From contig NZ_JAGTUF010000021.1 in NCBI RefSeq assembly GCF_018224925.1, positions 1-59,165 of the forward strand: 59,165 nt of DNA, given 5' to 3'. Origin of the DNA: Magnetospirillum sulfuroxidans (GTDB taxonomy: Bacteria > Pseudomonadota > Alphaproteobacteria > Rhodospirillales > Magnetospirillaceae). The notes under the pieces were generated by a model, which was not told the origin of the DNA, made no database searches, and was given only the letters and a program-made list of their open reading frames with translations. Position 1 is the stretch's first letter; each line of letters starts with the position of its first letter. Positions 1 to 8,614 of this stretch are shown piece after piece. The position numbers were made by a program, and so were the translations under genes.

Positions 1-366
1 ATAAAAGCCCGTGCCGCTTCGAGGCCGAAGCTGCATAGACAGAGAAACGCTCTCCACTCTTTCCGGGCAAGTCCAGTGACGGATATGGTTTTCTTGAATG
101 CCGTCATGACGGAACTTAAAACAAAAAATATCTACATCGCCGAGGCTGGAATTAACAACGTCCCTGGAATTATTGCGGATGTCCGCGGTTATGCCTGGGC
201 CAATGCCTACCCGTGCTATCTTTCGCGGCTTAAAACCCGGGGGATATCAGCCTATACAAGCGACCCATCCACATGCCCTTCGGCCACGCCCTAACCAAAT
301 CCCCATGCGTTTCACGCACGGGGATTTGACATGAGGCACGGCTTGCCTTGTCCTGCGCGTCGCCTG
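1..366. other. Left-edge non-coding stretch
   Basis: No gene can be supported here. A 72-codon reading frame starting at a GTG near 76 (plus strand) runs to 294, but it has no ribosome binding site, no recognisable family and base composition unlike the coding regions, so I do not call it. The stretch ends in an inverted repeat at 297-327, listed separately. Confidence 0.5.
297..327. terminator. Inverted repeat, probable bidirectional terminator
   Basis: The arms AAATCCCCATGCG and CGCACGGGGATTT flank a five-base loop, with one mismatch. The hairpin lies just past the 3' end of the minus-strand DUF4337-type gene. It has only short T tracts, so terminator function is inferred. The same arm sequence (AAATCCCC[A/G]TG) recurs in the hairpin at 51886-51932. 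Confidence 0.45.
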
Positions 367-969
367 TTAAAGGAAGGGAAGCTCAAGGAACAAGGTGTAG
401 GCATCGACCAGCAGAAATAAGCCCATTCCACCGGTCACATAGCTGCCCAACATGATGTATCGCAGGCCGGTAATCAAATATACCGACATTAAGACGATGG
501 CGATCTGAAACAATGTTTCGGAAAAGTCGAAATACGGATCGATTTTAACGGATTCACTGTGCTGATCAGAGAATGCCTTGGCTTGTTCAAGCAGTTCTTT
601 TTTGCCGTCATTTTCTTTCGGGTCGGATTCGTAGCGCTGAATCGTGGCCTTGTACTGATCGATCTTGGCTTGAACTTCCGCACGGGCGGCCGCCGGCATG
701 GTGGGTTGGGTGACCAGCATCAGATTCATCTGATCGACGCTGATCTTGTATAAAGTTTGCCGAGCATTCTTGGCTTGGAAATAATTATAGGTATCACTCA
801 TTTTGATGACGGATGTCATCATGTCTTCACCATTATTGCCGCCGCCGAGGCCGCAAACGGCAAGAAGAACAGCCAGGAATGAGATGTAAATGGCATTCCA
901 TTTGCTGTTTTTGCTGTCGCCAAGCTCTTCAATTTTCTCTTGAATCTCGCCGACATCGACGCCTGCCAT
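367..969 (-). CDS. DUF4337-type membrane protein
   Basis: About 200 residues, function unknown. A transmembrane segment lies near residues 25-42 (NAIYISFLAVLLAVCGLGG), a central helical stretch rich in Lys, Glu and Gln follows, and two hydrophobic segments close the protein (FQIAIVLMSVYLITG and GGMGLFLLVDAYTLFL). The segment MSDTYNYFQAKNARQ after the first membrane helix resembles the conserved A/S-D-x-Y-x-Y-Q-A-K motif of DUF4337 proteins. The start at 969 was chosen because GGAG lies 8-10 bases upstream; a longer frame reaches 1026 without a better site. It is transcribed away from the exonuclease gene. Confidence 0.7.
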   Translation of the reverse strand: MAGVDVGEIQEKIEELGDSKNSKWNAIYISFLAVLLAVCGLGGGNNGEDMMTSVIKMSDTYNYFQAKNARQTLYKISVDQMNLMLVTQPTMPAAARAEVQAKIDQYKATIQRYESDPKENDGKKELLEQAKAFSDQHSESVKIDPYFDFSETLFQIAIVLMSVYLITGLRYIMLGSYVTGGMGLFLLVDAYTLFLELPFL

Positions 970-1185
970 GATGTATCTCCGTGTTTTTGTTTGGTTGAAG
1001 GGAAGGGTTTGGCATAATTTCGGCATATGATAGATGAATAAGTGAAGGCGGGAAACAGGGGGTTGGTGTACCGGCTTAAAGCTGTGGCGACGCCTGAAAC
1101 ATATGGATACGGTGATTCTGCCGTGATCGGGGCGGCAGGCAATCTGTTACAGTGCGGACCTACGCCAATAAGGGGGAATGAGGGC

Positions 1186-1842
1186 ATGCTGACATTGGAC
1201 GATCTGGCGGATGTCGGGCGCATGGTCGCCATCGACGCCGAAACCACCGGGTTTCGCATTCCCGGCGCGGCCGAGATCAAAAAAATGCCCAAAGGGATGA
1301 AACTGCCCGGCATTGTCATCGAGATCGGCTGCCTGGAAGTGCTGCGCGACGGTGACGGCTGGAAGACCGGGGAAAGCTGGCAGCGCCGGATTCAGCCCGG
1401 CGGCCCCATCGCCAAGGCCTCGATCGCCATCCATGGCATCACCCAGGCGGATTTGAAGGATGCCCCGCTGTTTCGTGACGTTCTTGATGAATTCGAGGAT
1501 TTCATCGGCCAGGATGTCTTGCTGGCCCATAGCGCCGTCAACGAAATGGATTTCCTTAATTTCGAATATGCCCGCGTTGGACGCTGCGGCTTCGACGAGG
1601 TGATCTTCGGCAGCAGCGATTTCGTCTGCACGCAGAATTTGTCACGGCAATTTTTTCCCGGCGTTCCCGGATCGCTGGATGTTTTGTGTGATCGGCTGTG
1701 GATCGACCGCTCGGATCGGTTCCAGCATCACGGCGCCTTGCTTGATGCCATGTTGACCGCCGAAGCCTTCATCAAGATGAGCGGCGGGTTCGTCCAAGAC
1801 GATACCCGCTCGGTCAGCTTCGGCGGTCCTTCTCAGGGATAA
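1186..1842 (+). CDS. 3'-5' exonuclease of the DnaQ/epsilon type
   Basis: A 218-residue stand-alone DEDDh exonuclease. The ExoI motif is DAETTGF near residue 16, ExoII is HSAVNEMDF in the middle, and ExoIII is HHGALLDAMLTAEAF near the C-terminus; together they supply the metal-binding Asp/Glu and the catalytic His. Proteins of this type trim single-stranded DNA or act as accessory proofreading nucleases. An insertion between ExoI and the next strand (around GAAEIKKMPKGMKLPG) is unusual for the family. The ATG at 1186 was chosen for the purine-rich AGGGGGAATGAGG just upstream and because the motif I strand begins a few residues later; the frame is open back to 1042. It converges on the alcohol dehydrogenase operon. 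Confidence 0.8.
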   Translation: MLTLDDLADVGRMVAIDAETTGFRIPGAAEIKKMPKGMKLPGIVIEIGCLEVLRDGDGWKTGESWQRRIQPGGPIAKASIAIHGITQADLKDAPLFRDVLDEFEDFIGQDVLLAHSAVNEMDFLNFEYARVGRCGFDEVIFGSSDFVCTQNLSRQFFPGVPGSLDVLCDRLWIDRSDRFQHHGALLDAMLTAEAFIKMSGGFVQDDTRSVSFGGPSQG

Positions 1843-1843
1843 A

Positions 1844-1892
1844 GGCGGTTTTTACCGCCCGGCCAATGAACTGATCCGTTGGATCAGTTCAT
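1844..1892. terminator. Double hairpin between convergent genes
   Basis: Two stem-loops lie between the exonuclease stop and the end of the alcohol dehydrogenase operon: GGCGGT-TTTT-ACCGCC at 1844-1859, and a perfect 12-bp stem ATGAACTGATCC / GGATCAGTTCAT with a three-base loop at 1866-1892. The position between converging genes suggests transcription termination in both directions. Confidence 0.6.
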
Positions 1893-1966
1893 GCCGAGAC
1901 GGCCGGCTCAAATGCCGCTCGGGCTTGCCGGCAGCCGGAACGGATCATTTCAAAGGGCGGCCGGGA

Positions 1967-3124
1967 TTACAGCACCTGACGATACAGTTCGCACACATCG
2001 GCATGGCTCATCGGCCGGGGATTGGTGGCGATCAGACGCTGGATTTGCGTCACCACTTCCTCGGCCATGGACGGGATGTCGTCGGCGGTGACCCCCAGAG
2101 CGGACAGCCGGGTTTCCAGCCCGCCCCAGCCGGCCATGGCTTCCATGGCGGTGACGAAGGCTTCGGCCGCCGCCGCCGGGGTGGCGAAGCTTTGGCCGGG
2201 CAACAGGCAGGGGGCCAGTTGGGCGTACAGGCTTTCGGCCGCCGGCAGGTTGAAGCGCAAGACCGGCCCCATGACGATGGCGTTGGAATGGCCGTGCGGC
2301 ACATGGAAGCGAGCCCCCAGCGGATAGGCCAAGGCGTGGATGGCGGCGACCGAGGCATTGACGAAGGCCATGCCGCCGAGCATGGAGCCTTCCAGCATGG
2401 CGGCGCGCGATTCCAGATCGCCGCCATTGGCCAGCACGCGGGGCAAGTGGGTGGCCAGCAGCGCCAGCCCCTTTTGCGCGAAGCAATCGGCCATGGGGTT
2501 CTTGCGGGTCCGGCTGGTAAAGCCTTCGATGGCGTGAACCATGGCGTCCAGGGCGGTGGCCGCCGTCACCTTGGCCGGCATGCCGACGGTCAGTTCGGCA
2601 TCCAGCAACGCGATATCGGGCAACAATTGCGGCGTATAGACCGCTTTCTTTTCGTGCGCTTCGTTGGTGACCACCGAGACCCAGGTGACTTCAGAGCCGG
2701 TGCCGGCGGTGGTCGGCACCTGGATCAGCGGCAACCGGCCGCCGATGGCCATGTCGGTGCCGAAAATTTCGGTGATACCTTGCGTCGAGCGGGTCAGCAG
2801 CGCCACCACCTTCGCCGTGTCCAAGGACGAGCCGCCGCCCAGACCGATGATTCCATCGGCCTGGGACTGGCGGGCAAAAGCCACGGCGGCTTCAACCATG
2901 GCCACCGGCGGATCGGCGGCGACCTTGTCGAACAGGGCGGGGCTCAACCCGCCTTGGTTCAACACGGTCATGGCCCGTGCGGCGATGCCGCACCCGACGA
3001 TGCCGGGATCGGTGACGATCAGCGGCCGGGTGATGCCCAGATCGGCGCACAGGCTGGCCAATTGCGCCAAGCCGCCGATCTGGGAGATAATCCGCGGCGC
3101 GGTGCGGAAGGTAAAAGCCGTCAT
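1967..3124 (-). CDS. Iron-containing (group III) alcohol dehydrogenase 1
   Basis: A 385-residue member of the iron-dependent alcohol dehydrogenase family, which interconverts alcohols or hydroxy acids with aldehydes using NAD(P). The nucleotide-binding GGGSSLDTAK motif, the GTGSEVT motif and the metal-ligand region (ALDAMVHAIEGF, then HALAYPLG and HVPHGHSNA) are all present. The ATG at 3124 has AAGGAG at good spacing. It is the last gene of the transport/oxidation operon, directly after the semialdehyde-type dehydrogenase. It is a clear paralogue of the gene at 5069-6223. The substrate is not evident from sequence; 4-hydroxybutyrate- or diol-type substrates are one option given its neighbour. 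Confidence 0.85.
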   Translation of the reverse strand: MTAFTFRTAPRIISQIGGLAQLASLCADLGITRPLIVTDPGIVGCGIAARAMTVLNQGGLSPALFDKVAADPPVAMVEAAVAFARQSQADGIIGLGGGSSLDTAKVVALLTRSTQGITEIFGTDMAIGGRLPLIQVPTTAGTGSEVTWVSVVTNEAHEKKAVYTPQLLPDIALLDAELTVGMPAKVTAATALDAMVHAIEGFTSRTRKNPMADCFAQKGLALLATHLPRVLANGGDLESRAAMLEGSMLGGMAFVNASVAAIHALAYPLGARFHVPHGHSNAIVMGPVLRFNLPAAESLYAQLAPCLLPGQSFATPAAAAEAFVTAMEAMAGWGGLETRLSALGVTADDIPSMAEEVVTQIQRLIATNPRPMSHADVCELYRQVL

Positions 3125-3135
3125 GGCGTCTCTCC

Positions 3136-4593
3136 TTACTTGATGCCGCCCAGGCACAGATACTTGATTTCGACGAAATCATCGGTGCCGTATTTCGAGC
3201 CTTCGCGGCCGATACCCGATTCCTTGACGCCGCCAAAGGGGGCGACTTCGGTCGAGATGATGCCTTCGTTGATGCCGACGATGCCGTATTCCAACTGTTC
3301 GGCCACCCGCCACACCCGAGCGATGTCACGGGCATAGAAATAGGCGGCCAGACCGAATTCGGTGTCGTTGGCCATCCGCACGGCCTCGGCCTCGGTCTTG
3401 AATTTGAACAGCGGCGCCACCGGGCCAAAGATTTCCTGGCGAGCGACGTCCATGTCAGGGGTGACCTCGGTCAGGATGGTCGGTTCGAAAAAGCCGTGGC
3501 CCAGGGCGTGACGCTTGCCGCCCAGCACCACCTTGGCCCCCTTGGCCACGGCGTCGCCGATCAGGCGTTCGACCTTTTCCACCGCGTTCTGGTTGATCAA
3601 GGGGCCTTGTTGGCTGTCGCCGCCCAGGCCGGGACCGACCTTGAACGCCGCCACCGCCGCCGCCAGCTTGGCGGTAAAGGCGTCATAGACGCCTTCTTGC
3701 ACCAGCAGACGGTTGGCGCAAACGCAGGTCTGGCCGGCATTGCGGTATTTCGAGGCCAAGGCCCCTTGCACGGCGGCATCAAGATCGGCGTCGTCGAAAA
3801 CGATGAACGGGGCGTTGCCTCCCAGTTCCAAACTGACCTTTTTCACCGTGTCGGCGCATTGCTTCATCAGCAATTTGCCGACCTGGGTCGAGCCGGTGAA
3901 GGACAATTTGCGCACCAGCGGGTTGCCGGTCAGTTCACCGCCGATGGCGGCACCGTGACGGGCGGTGACGACGTTGAAAATTCCCGCCGGCACACCGGCC
4001 CGTTCGGCCAGCACCGCCAAGGCCAAAGCCGATAACGGCGTGTCTTCCGCCGGCTTGACCACCACCGGGCAACCGACGGCCAGGGCCGGGGCGCATTTGC
4101 GGGTGATCATGGCGATGGGGAAGTTCCACGGCGTGATGGCGGCGACGACGCCGATGGGTTCCTTAAGGACGAGGATGCGCTTGTCGGCGCCGTGGGCCGG
4201 AATGGTGTCGCCATAGACGCGCTTGGCTTCCTCGGCGAACCATTCAAGGAAATTGGCGCCATAGACCACCTCGCCGCGCGCCTCGGCCAGCGGCTTGCCC
4301 TGTTCGGTGGTCATCAGCACCGCCAGATCGTCGGCATTGGCCAAGATCAAATCGTACCATTTGCGCAAGATGTTGGCGCGGTCCTTGGCGGTCTTGGCCC
4401 GCCAGGCCGGCCAGGCGGCATTGGCCGCGGCGATGGCGCGGGCGGTTTCAGCCGCGCCCATGTCGGGCACGGCGCCGATCAGGCTGGCATCGGCGGGATT
4501 GGAGACCGGGAAGGTGGCGCCGGAATCGGCGTCCACCCAGGCGCCGCCGACATAGGCTTGGGCGCGCAACAGGGACGGATCGGAAAGCTGCAT
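3136..4593 (-). CDS. gabD: Succinate-semialdehyde-type aldehyde dehydrogenase
   Basis: A full-length 485-residue aldehyde dehydrogenase that oxidises an aldehyde to the acid with NAD(P)+. The segment ELGGNAPFIVFDDADLDAA and the block GQTCVCANR are typical of the GabD subfamily; the catalytic Glu is residue 256 and the nucleophilic Cys is residue 290. The Rossmann region TPWNFPIAMITRK and the FTGSTQVGK loop are intact. It sits between an acyl-CoA thioesterase and an iron-type alcohol dehydrogenase, so it probably oxidises the aldehyde those dehydrogenases make. Substrate specificity (succinate, glutarate or another semialdehyde) is inferred from subfamily resemblance only. Confidence 0.85.
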   Translation of the reverse strand: MQLSDPSLLRAQAYVGGAWVDADSGATFPVSNPADASLIGAVPDMGAAETARAIAAANAAWPAWRAKTAKDRANILRKWYDLILANADDLAVLMTTEQGKPLAEARGEVVYGANFLEWFAEEAKRVYGDTIPAHGADKRILVLKEPIGVVAAITPWNFPIAMITRKCAPALAVGCPVVVKPAEDTPLSALALAVLAERAGVPAGIFNVVTARHGAAIGGELTGNPLVRKLSFTGSTQVGKLLMKQCADTVKKVSLELGGNAPFIVFDDADLDAAVQGALASKYRNAGQTCVCANRLLVQEGVYDAFTAKLAAAVAAFKVGPGLGGDSQQGPLINQNAVEKVERLIGDAVAKGAKVVLGGKRHALGHGFFEPTILTEVTPDMDVARQEIFGPVAPLFKFKTEAEAVRMANDTEFGLAAYFYARDIARVWRVAEQLEYGIVGINEGIISTEVAPFGGVKESGIGREGSKYGTDDFVEIKYLCLGGIK

Positions 4594-4612
4594 GATCGAA
4601 TGTCCTTGGGGG

Positions 4613-5056
4613 TCAGGCGTGAGCGGGAAGCATCAGGGTTTGGAGCGCGGCGCGCATGGCGTCGGGCACCCGCGTCGGTCGGTTGCTGGCGCGGTCCACA
4701 TAGACGTGGACGAAATGGCCGGCGGCCGAGACGGTATTGTCGTCGTTGCGGAACAGCCCGACCTCGTAGCGGACCGAGCTGTTGCCCAGATGGGCGACGC
4801 GCAAGCCGGCTTGGACGACGTCGGGAAAGGCGAGCGAGCTGAAATAGGCGCACGAGGTTTCGATGACCAGACCGATCACCGTGCTGTTGATGTAATCCAA
4901 CAGGCCTTGTTCAATCAGCCACTGGTTCACCACGGTGTCGAAATAGCTGTAATACTGGACGTTGTTGACGTGACCATAGACGTCGTTGTCCATCCACCGG
5001 GTGGGGATGGGCAGGAAGTGGGCGTAATCGGCCCGCGTCTCGTTCTTGGCGGCCAT
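4613..5056 (-). CDS. Acyl-CoA thioesterase (4HBT hot-dog fold)
   Basis: A 147-residue hot-dog-fold thioesterase of the 4-hydroxybenzoyl-CoA thioesterase/YbgC type, expected to release a free acid from a CoA thioester in the cytoplasm. The diagnostic N-terminal motif RWMDNDVYGHVNNVQYY contains the catalytic Asp and the HVNN turn. AAGGA precedes the ATG. Its place between two alcohol dehydrogenase genes and the aldehyde dehydrogenase suggests that a CoA ester takes part in the same pathway. The acyl group is unknown. Confidence 0.8.
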   Translation of the reverse strand: MAAKNETRADYAHFLPIPTRWMDNDVYGHVNNVQYYSYFDTVVNQWLIEQGLLDYINSTVIGLVIETSCAYFSSLAFPDVVQAGLRVAHLGNSSVRYEVGLFRNDDNTVSAAGHFVHVYVDRASNRPTRVPDAMRAALQTLMLPAHA

Positions 5057-5068
5057 GAAAGGGCTTCC

Positions 5069-6223
5069 TTAATAGACGGATCGGTACAAGGCCAGGGCAT
5101 CGGCCTCGGTGACGTCGCGGGGGTTGTTGATCAGCAGGCGCTGAATGGCCATGACGTCCTTGGCCATCATCGGCAGATCGGTCTCGCTGACGCCGACATC
5201 GCGCAGGCGCTGGGCAAAGGGCATTTCCGCCACCAACGTGTCCATGGCGTCGATGAAGGCGTTACTTGCCTCGGTGGCGGAGGCGAAGACCTGCCCGGGC
5301 AGGATGATTGCCGCCAATTTGGCATAAGAGCGGCGGGCCACTTCCGCGTTGAAGCGCAGGACCGGCACCAGGACCAGGGCGTTGGAATGGCCATGCGGGA
5401 CATGGAAATGCCCGCCCAGCGGATAGGCCAGGGCGTGAACGGCGGCGACCGGGGCGTTGGCGAAGGCCATGCCGGCCAGCATCGAGCCTTGCAGCATGGC
5501 GTTGCGGGCATCCAAATCGCCGCCGTCGGCGATGACCTTGCGGATGTTGAAGAACAGCAGTTCCAGCGCCTTGATCGCCAATCCGTCGGAGAGCGGGTTT
5601 TTCTTGTGGCGGGTGGTGAAGGCTTCGATGGCGTGAACCATGGCGTCGATGCCGGTCATGGCGGTGACCGCCGCCGGCAGGCCGGTGGTCAAGGCGCCGT
5701 CCAGCACGGCGATGTCCGGGTACAGCAGCGGCGAGACCACACCCTTTTTTTCGTGGGTGGGGGTGGTGACGATGGCGATGGGGGTGACCTCGGAGCCGGT
5801 GCCGGCGGTGGTCGGCACCTGGATCAGCGGCAGGCGCGGCCCCTTGGCCAGACCGATGCCATAGATGTCGGGTAAGGCTTGCGGATTGCCGGCCAGCAGG
5901 GCGACCAGCTTGGCGGTATCCAGCGACGAACCGCCGCCCAGGCCGACGACGCCGTCGATGCCGGCGGTGCGGGCGCTGGCGACGGCGGCATCGACCGAGG
6001 CTTCCGGCGGGTCGGCCTGGACGTCGGAAAATACCTCGACGGCGACCTTGGCGGCAGCGAAACCGTCAAGCACCGGGGCAAGGATGCCGGCCTGAACCAG
6101 CCCCTTGTCGGTGACCAGCAGAACTTTGCGCAGGCCCAATTCGGCGGCCAGCGTCCCCAGCTTGGCGGCGGCGCCGGTTTCACAGATGATGCGCGGCGTG
6201 GTTTCGAAAACGAAATTGGTCAT
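5069..6223 (-). CDS. Iron-containing (group III) alcohol dehydrogenase 2
   Basis: A 384-residue iron-type alcohol dehydrogenase with GLGGGSSLDTAK, GTGSEVTP, GIDAMVHAIEAF and the metal-ligand stretch HALAYPLGGHFHVPHGHSN. It is closely similar along its length to the enzyme at 1967-3124, so the two probably arose by duplication and may handle two successive alcohol groups or two related substrates. Its ATG overlaps the livF stop codon by four bases (ATGA), so it is translationally coupled to the transporter genes. This supports a role in metabolising what that transporter imports. Confidence 0.85.
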   Translation of the reverse strand: MTNFVFETTPRIICETGAAAKLGTLAAELGLRKVLLVTDKGLVQAGILAPVLDGFAAAKVAVEVFSDVQADPPEASVDAAVASARTAGIDGVVGLGGGSSLDTAKLVALLAGNPQALPDIYGIGLAKGPRLPLIQVPTTAGTGSEVTPIAIVTTPTHEKKGVVSPLLYPDIAVLDGALTTGLPAAVTAMTGIDAMVHAIEAFTTRHKKNPLSDGLAIKALELLFFNIRKVIADGGDLDARNAMLQGSMLAGMAFANAPVAAVHALAYPLGGHFHVPHGHSNALVLVPVLRFNAEVARRSYAKLAAIILPGQVFASATEASNAFIDAMDTLVAEMPFAQRLRDVGVSETDLPMMAKDVMAIQRLLINNPRDVTEADALALYRSVY

Positions 6224-6888
6224 GGGTTTTCACTCCCTGATGTGCCGGCGGTGACGACGCCGCGTTCAATGCGATAGACGCTGTCGACCAGATCGGCGGA
6301 ATGGACGGCATCGGATTCCGACAAGATCACCGACAAACCTTCCTGGCGCAGCCGGCCGATGACCTCGGTCAGGCGGCGCGACAGCACCGGGGCGACGCCC
6401 TCGAACGGCTCGTCCAGCAACAGCAGGCGGCGGCCGGGCATCAGGGCGCGGGCCAACGCCACCAGCTTTTGCTGGCCGCCGGACAATTGCAGGGCGCGGC
6501 GGGCGCGGAAATCGGCGACCTCGGGCATCAGCCCATAAATCCATTCCAGCCGGGTGGGAAAATCGGCCAAACCGTTGGCCCAGGCCGGCAGCAGGATGTT
6601 TTCCTCGACCGTCAATTGCGGGATCAGCCGTCGGTCTTCGGGCAGATAGCTGACCCCCATGCCGGCGCGGCGGTGGCCGGGGACGGCGGTGACGTCGGTG
6701 CCGTGAATGGTGATGGCTCCGGATTCCACCGGCAACAATCCCATGATCGAGCGCAGCAAGGTGGTCTTGCCGGCGCCGTTGCGGCCGACCAGACCGACCA
6801 TGGCGCCTTCGGGAACGTCAAAGGCGACGTCGCGCAGCACCGGGATCTGTTCGATGCGGACGTTCAGGTTGCGGACGCTGAGGGTCAT
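6220..6888 (-). CDS. livF: Branched-chain-type ABC transporter ATPase (LivF)
   Basis: A 222-residue ATPase of the LivF type. The Walker A motif is GRNGAGKTTLL, the Q-loop lies in SYLPEDRRLIPQLT, the signature is LSGGQQKLVALARAL, and the Walker B segment is RRLLLLDEPFEGVAP. It should pair with LivG on the cytoplasmic face of the LivH-LivM channel and drive import. It overlaps livG by four bases and the downstream alcohol dehydrogenase by four bases. Liv-type transporters carry amino acids, amides, urea, aromatic acids and other small organics, so the name does not fix the substrate. Confidence 0.88.
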   Translation of the reverse strand: MTLSVRNLNVRIEQIPVLRDVAFDVPEGAMVGLVGRNGAGKTTLLRSIMGLLPVESGAITIHGTDVTAVPGHRRAGMGVSYLPEDRRLIPQLTVEENILLPAWANGLADFPTRLEWIYGLMPEVADFRARRALQLSGGQQKLVALARALMPGRRLLLLDEPFEGVAPVLSRRLTEVIGRLRQEGLSVILSESDAVHSADLVDSVYRIERGVVTAGTSGSENP

Positions 6889-7673
6889 GCCTTGCTCCTG
6901 CTTTTTTCGCTGGCGGGGGCGCCGTGGCCGTGGCCGATGACCAGTTCGCGCACGCGGTTGTCGGCGAACACCTGGGCCGGGATGCCGTCGCTGATGATTT
7001 CGCCGCTATAAAAAGCCAGGACGCGGCTGACATAACGCTCGACGATTTCCATGTCGTGCTCGACGAACAGCACGGTGACGCCGTGATGGCGAACGGCGCG
7101 CATGACGGTATCCATCAGCGGGAACTTTTCCTCGACCGACACGCCCGAGGTGGGTTCGTCCAGCAACAGCATGCGCGGCGTGCCGATCAGGGCCATGGCG
7201 ATGTCGATCAGCTTGCGCGCGCCTTGCGGCACGGCGCTGACCAGGGAATCACGGAACCGTTCGACGCCGAATTCGGTCAAGATCTCGTCGGCCTGACGCA
7301 GGCGCGCCGGGGTGGAGACCGGATTGAGGAACGACGGACGCGGGCTTTCCGCCGCAACTAAGGCGATCAGCATGTTTTCCAACACCGACAGCTCAGGGAA
7401 CAATTGCGCCACCTGGAACGACCGGGCCATGCCCATGCGGATGATCTTGCGCGGCGCCTTGCCGATCAAGGTATGGCCTTCGAAGCGGATGTCGCCCGAT
7501 GATGGCGGCAGATAGCCGGTCACCATGTTGATGAAGGTGGTCTTGCCGGCGCCGTTGGACCCGATGACTCCGACCACTTCGCCCGCTTCGATGCGAACAT
7601 TGATGTCCTTGGCGGCGATGACCGCGCCGAAGCTGCGGCACAGGCCCTTGGTTTCAAGAATGGGGGTGCTCAT
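6885..7673 (-). CDS. livG: Branched-chain-type ABC transporter ATPase (LivG)
   Basis: A 262-residue ATPase of the LivG type, with Walker A GSNGAGKTTFINMVTG, the characteristic switch region GMARSFQVAQLFPELS, and Walker B RMLLLDEPTSGVS. The signature motif is degenerate (SAVPQGARKLIDIAMAL), as is common in LivG proteins. The ATG at 7673 overlaps the livM stop as ATGA; the longer frame reaching 8111 is livM sequence in another frame. It works with LivF as the heterodimeric motor. Confidence 0.88.
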   Translation of the reverse strand: MSTPILETKGLCRSFGAVIAAKDINVRIEAGEVVGVIGSNGAGKTTFINMVTGYLPPSSGDIRFEGHTLIGKAPRKIIRMGMARSFQVAQLFPELSVLENMLIALVAAESPRPSFLNPVSTPARLRQADEILTEFGVERFRDSLVSAVPQGARKLIDIAMALIGTPRMLLLDEPTSGVSVEEKFPLMDTVMRAVRHHGVTVLFVEHDMEIVERYVSRVLAFYSGEIISDGIPAQVFADNRVRELVIGHGHGAPASEKSRSKA

Positions 7674-8614
7674 GCCTTGACCCTCCGGTTGCGGCTGACC
7701 AGGCTCCACAGGCCCTTGGGCAGGAAGATGATGATGCCCAGCAGCACCAGGCCCAGGATCATCTGCCAGGTGTGCGGGGTGAACTCGATGGCGTAGGTGC
7801 GGACAAAGGCGAACAGCACGGCGGCGACGAAGGGCGCCGCCACATGCATGGTGCCGCCCAGCAGGGCGATGAAGACGAATTCGCCCGAGGTGGTCCAAAA
7901 AGCCATTTCCGGGTCGATATGACCGGTGGCCAGGGCGGTCAGGCCGCCGCCCAGCGCCGATACCGCCGCCGCCACCAGATATTGCGCGTACAAGATCCAG
8001 CGCGGCGACAGGCCCAGATACTCGACACGGATTTCGTTCTCGCGGATCGCCTCGCACACCCGGCCGATGCCGGCATGCTGACTGCGGTACAAGAACAAGG
8101 CGCAGGCGCAAGAGACCACCACGGTCAGGATGTAGACGGCGATCTTTTGATTGGCGCCGTCGAAGGTGACGCCCAGATAGGACACGCCATGGACGTTGAA
8201 GCCGTCGGTCGAGCCCAGGGTCTGGCTTTTGACCAGGACGCCGAACAAGATCATCGACAAGGCCAGGGACAGCATGGCGAAAAAGATATCGCGGTAGCGG
8301 GTCATCAGCAGGCCGATCACCGCCGCCAACCCGACCGAGGCGACCAAGCCCAAGGCCAACAGGGCAAAGGCGTCATGGATGCCCAGCAGATTGCCGCCCA
8401 GGCCGATGGCATAGCCGCCGACGCAGAAAAACAATCCCTGGCCGAACGACACCAGCCCGGCGCGCATCTGCACGACGACGCCTTGGACCACCAGGGCCTT
8501 GGCCAGGGCCAAGGTCAGGATGAAGGTCAGCCAATGGGGCAGCACAAAGGCCCCGGCGACCAGAATGGCGGCGGTGGCGATCAGCCACAGCCCGGTTCGA
8601 TCGATGTAGGTCAT
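7670..8614 (-). CDS. livM: Branched-chain-type ABC permease (LivM)
   Basis: A 314-residue integral membrane protein with 8-10 hydrophobic segments, the second permease half of a Liv-type importer. The family pattern QGVVVQMRAGLVSFGQGLFF near residue 45 and the cytoplasmic EAIRENEIRVEYLG loop that contacts the ATPases are present. It follows livH with a one-base overlap and ends in a positively charged tail (VSRNRRVKA). Confidence 0.87.
   Translation of the reverse strand: MTYIDRTGLWLIATAAILVAGAFVLPHWLTFILTLALAKALVVQGVVVQMRAGLVSFGQGLFFCVGGYAIGLGGNLLGIHDAFALLALGLVASVGLAAVIGLLMTRYRDIFFAMLSLALSMILFGVLVKSQTLGSTDGFNVHGVSYLGVTFDGANQKIAVYILTVVVSCACALFLYRSQHAGIGRVCEAIRENEIRVEYLGLSPRWILYAQYLVAAAVSALGGGLTALATGHIDPEMAFWTTSGEFVFIALLGGTMHVAAPFVAAVLFAFVRTYAIEFTPHTWQMILGLVLLGIIIFLPKGLWSLVSRNRRVKA

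Noticed and set aside
76-294. 72-codon plus-strand frame at the left edge
   Set aside because: No ribosome binding site, no recognisable sequence and a GTG start; not supportable as a gene.
1925-3337. Plus-strand open frame of 470 codons
   Set aside because: It is antisense to the iron alcohol dehydrogenase and is low-complexity Gly/His/Gln-rich.
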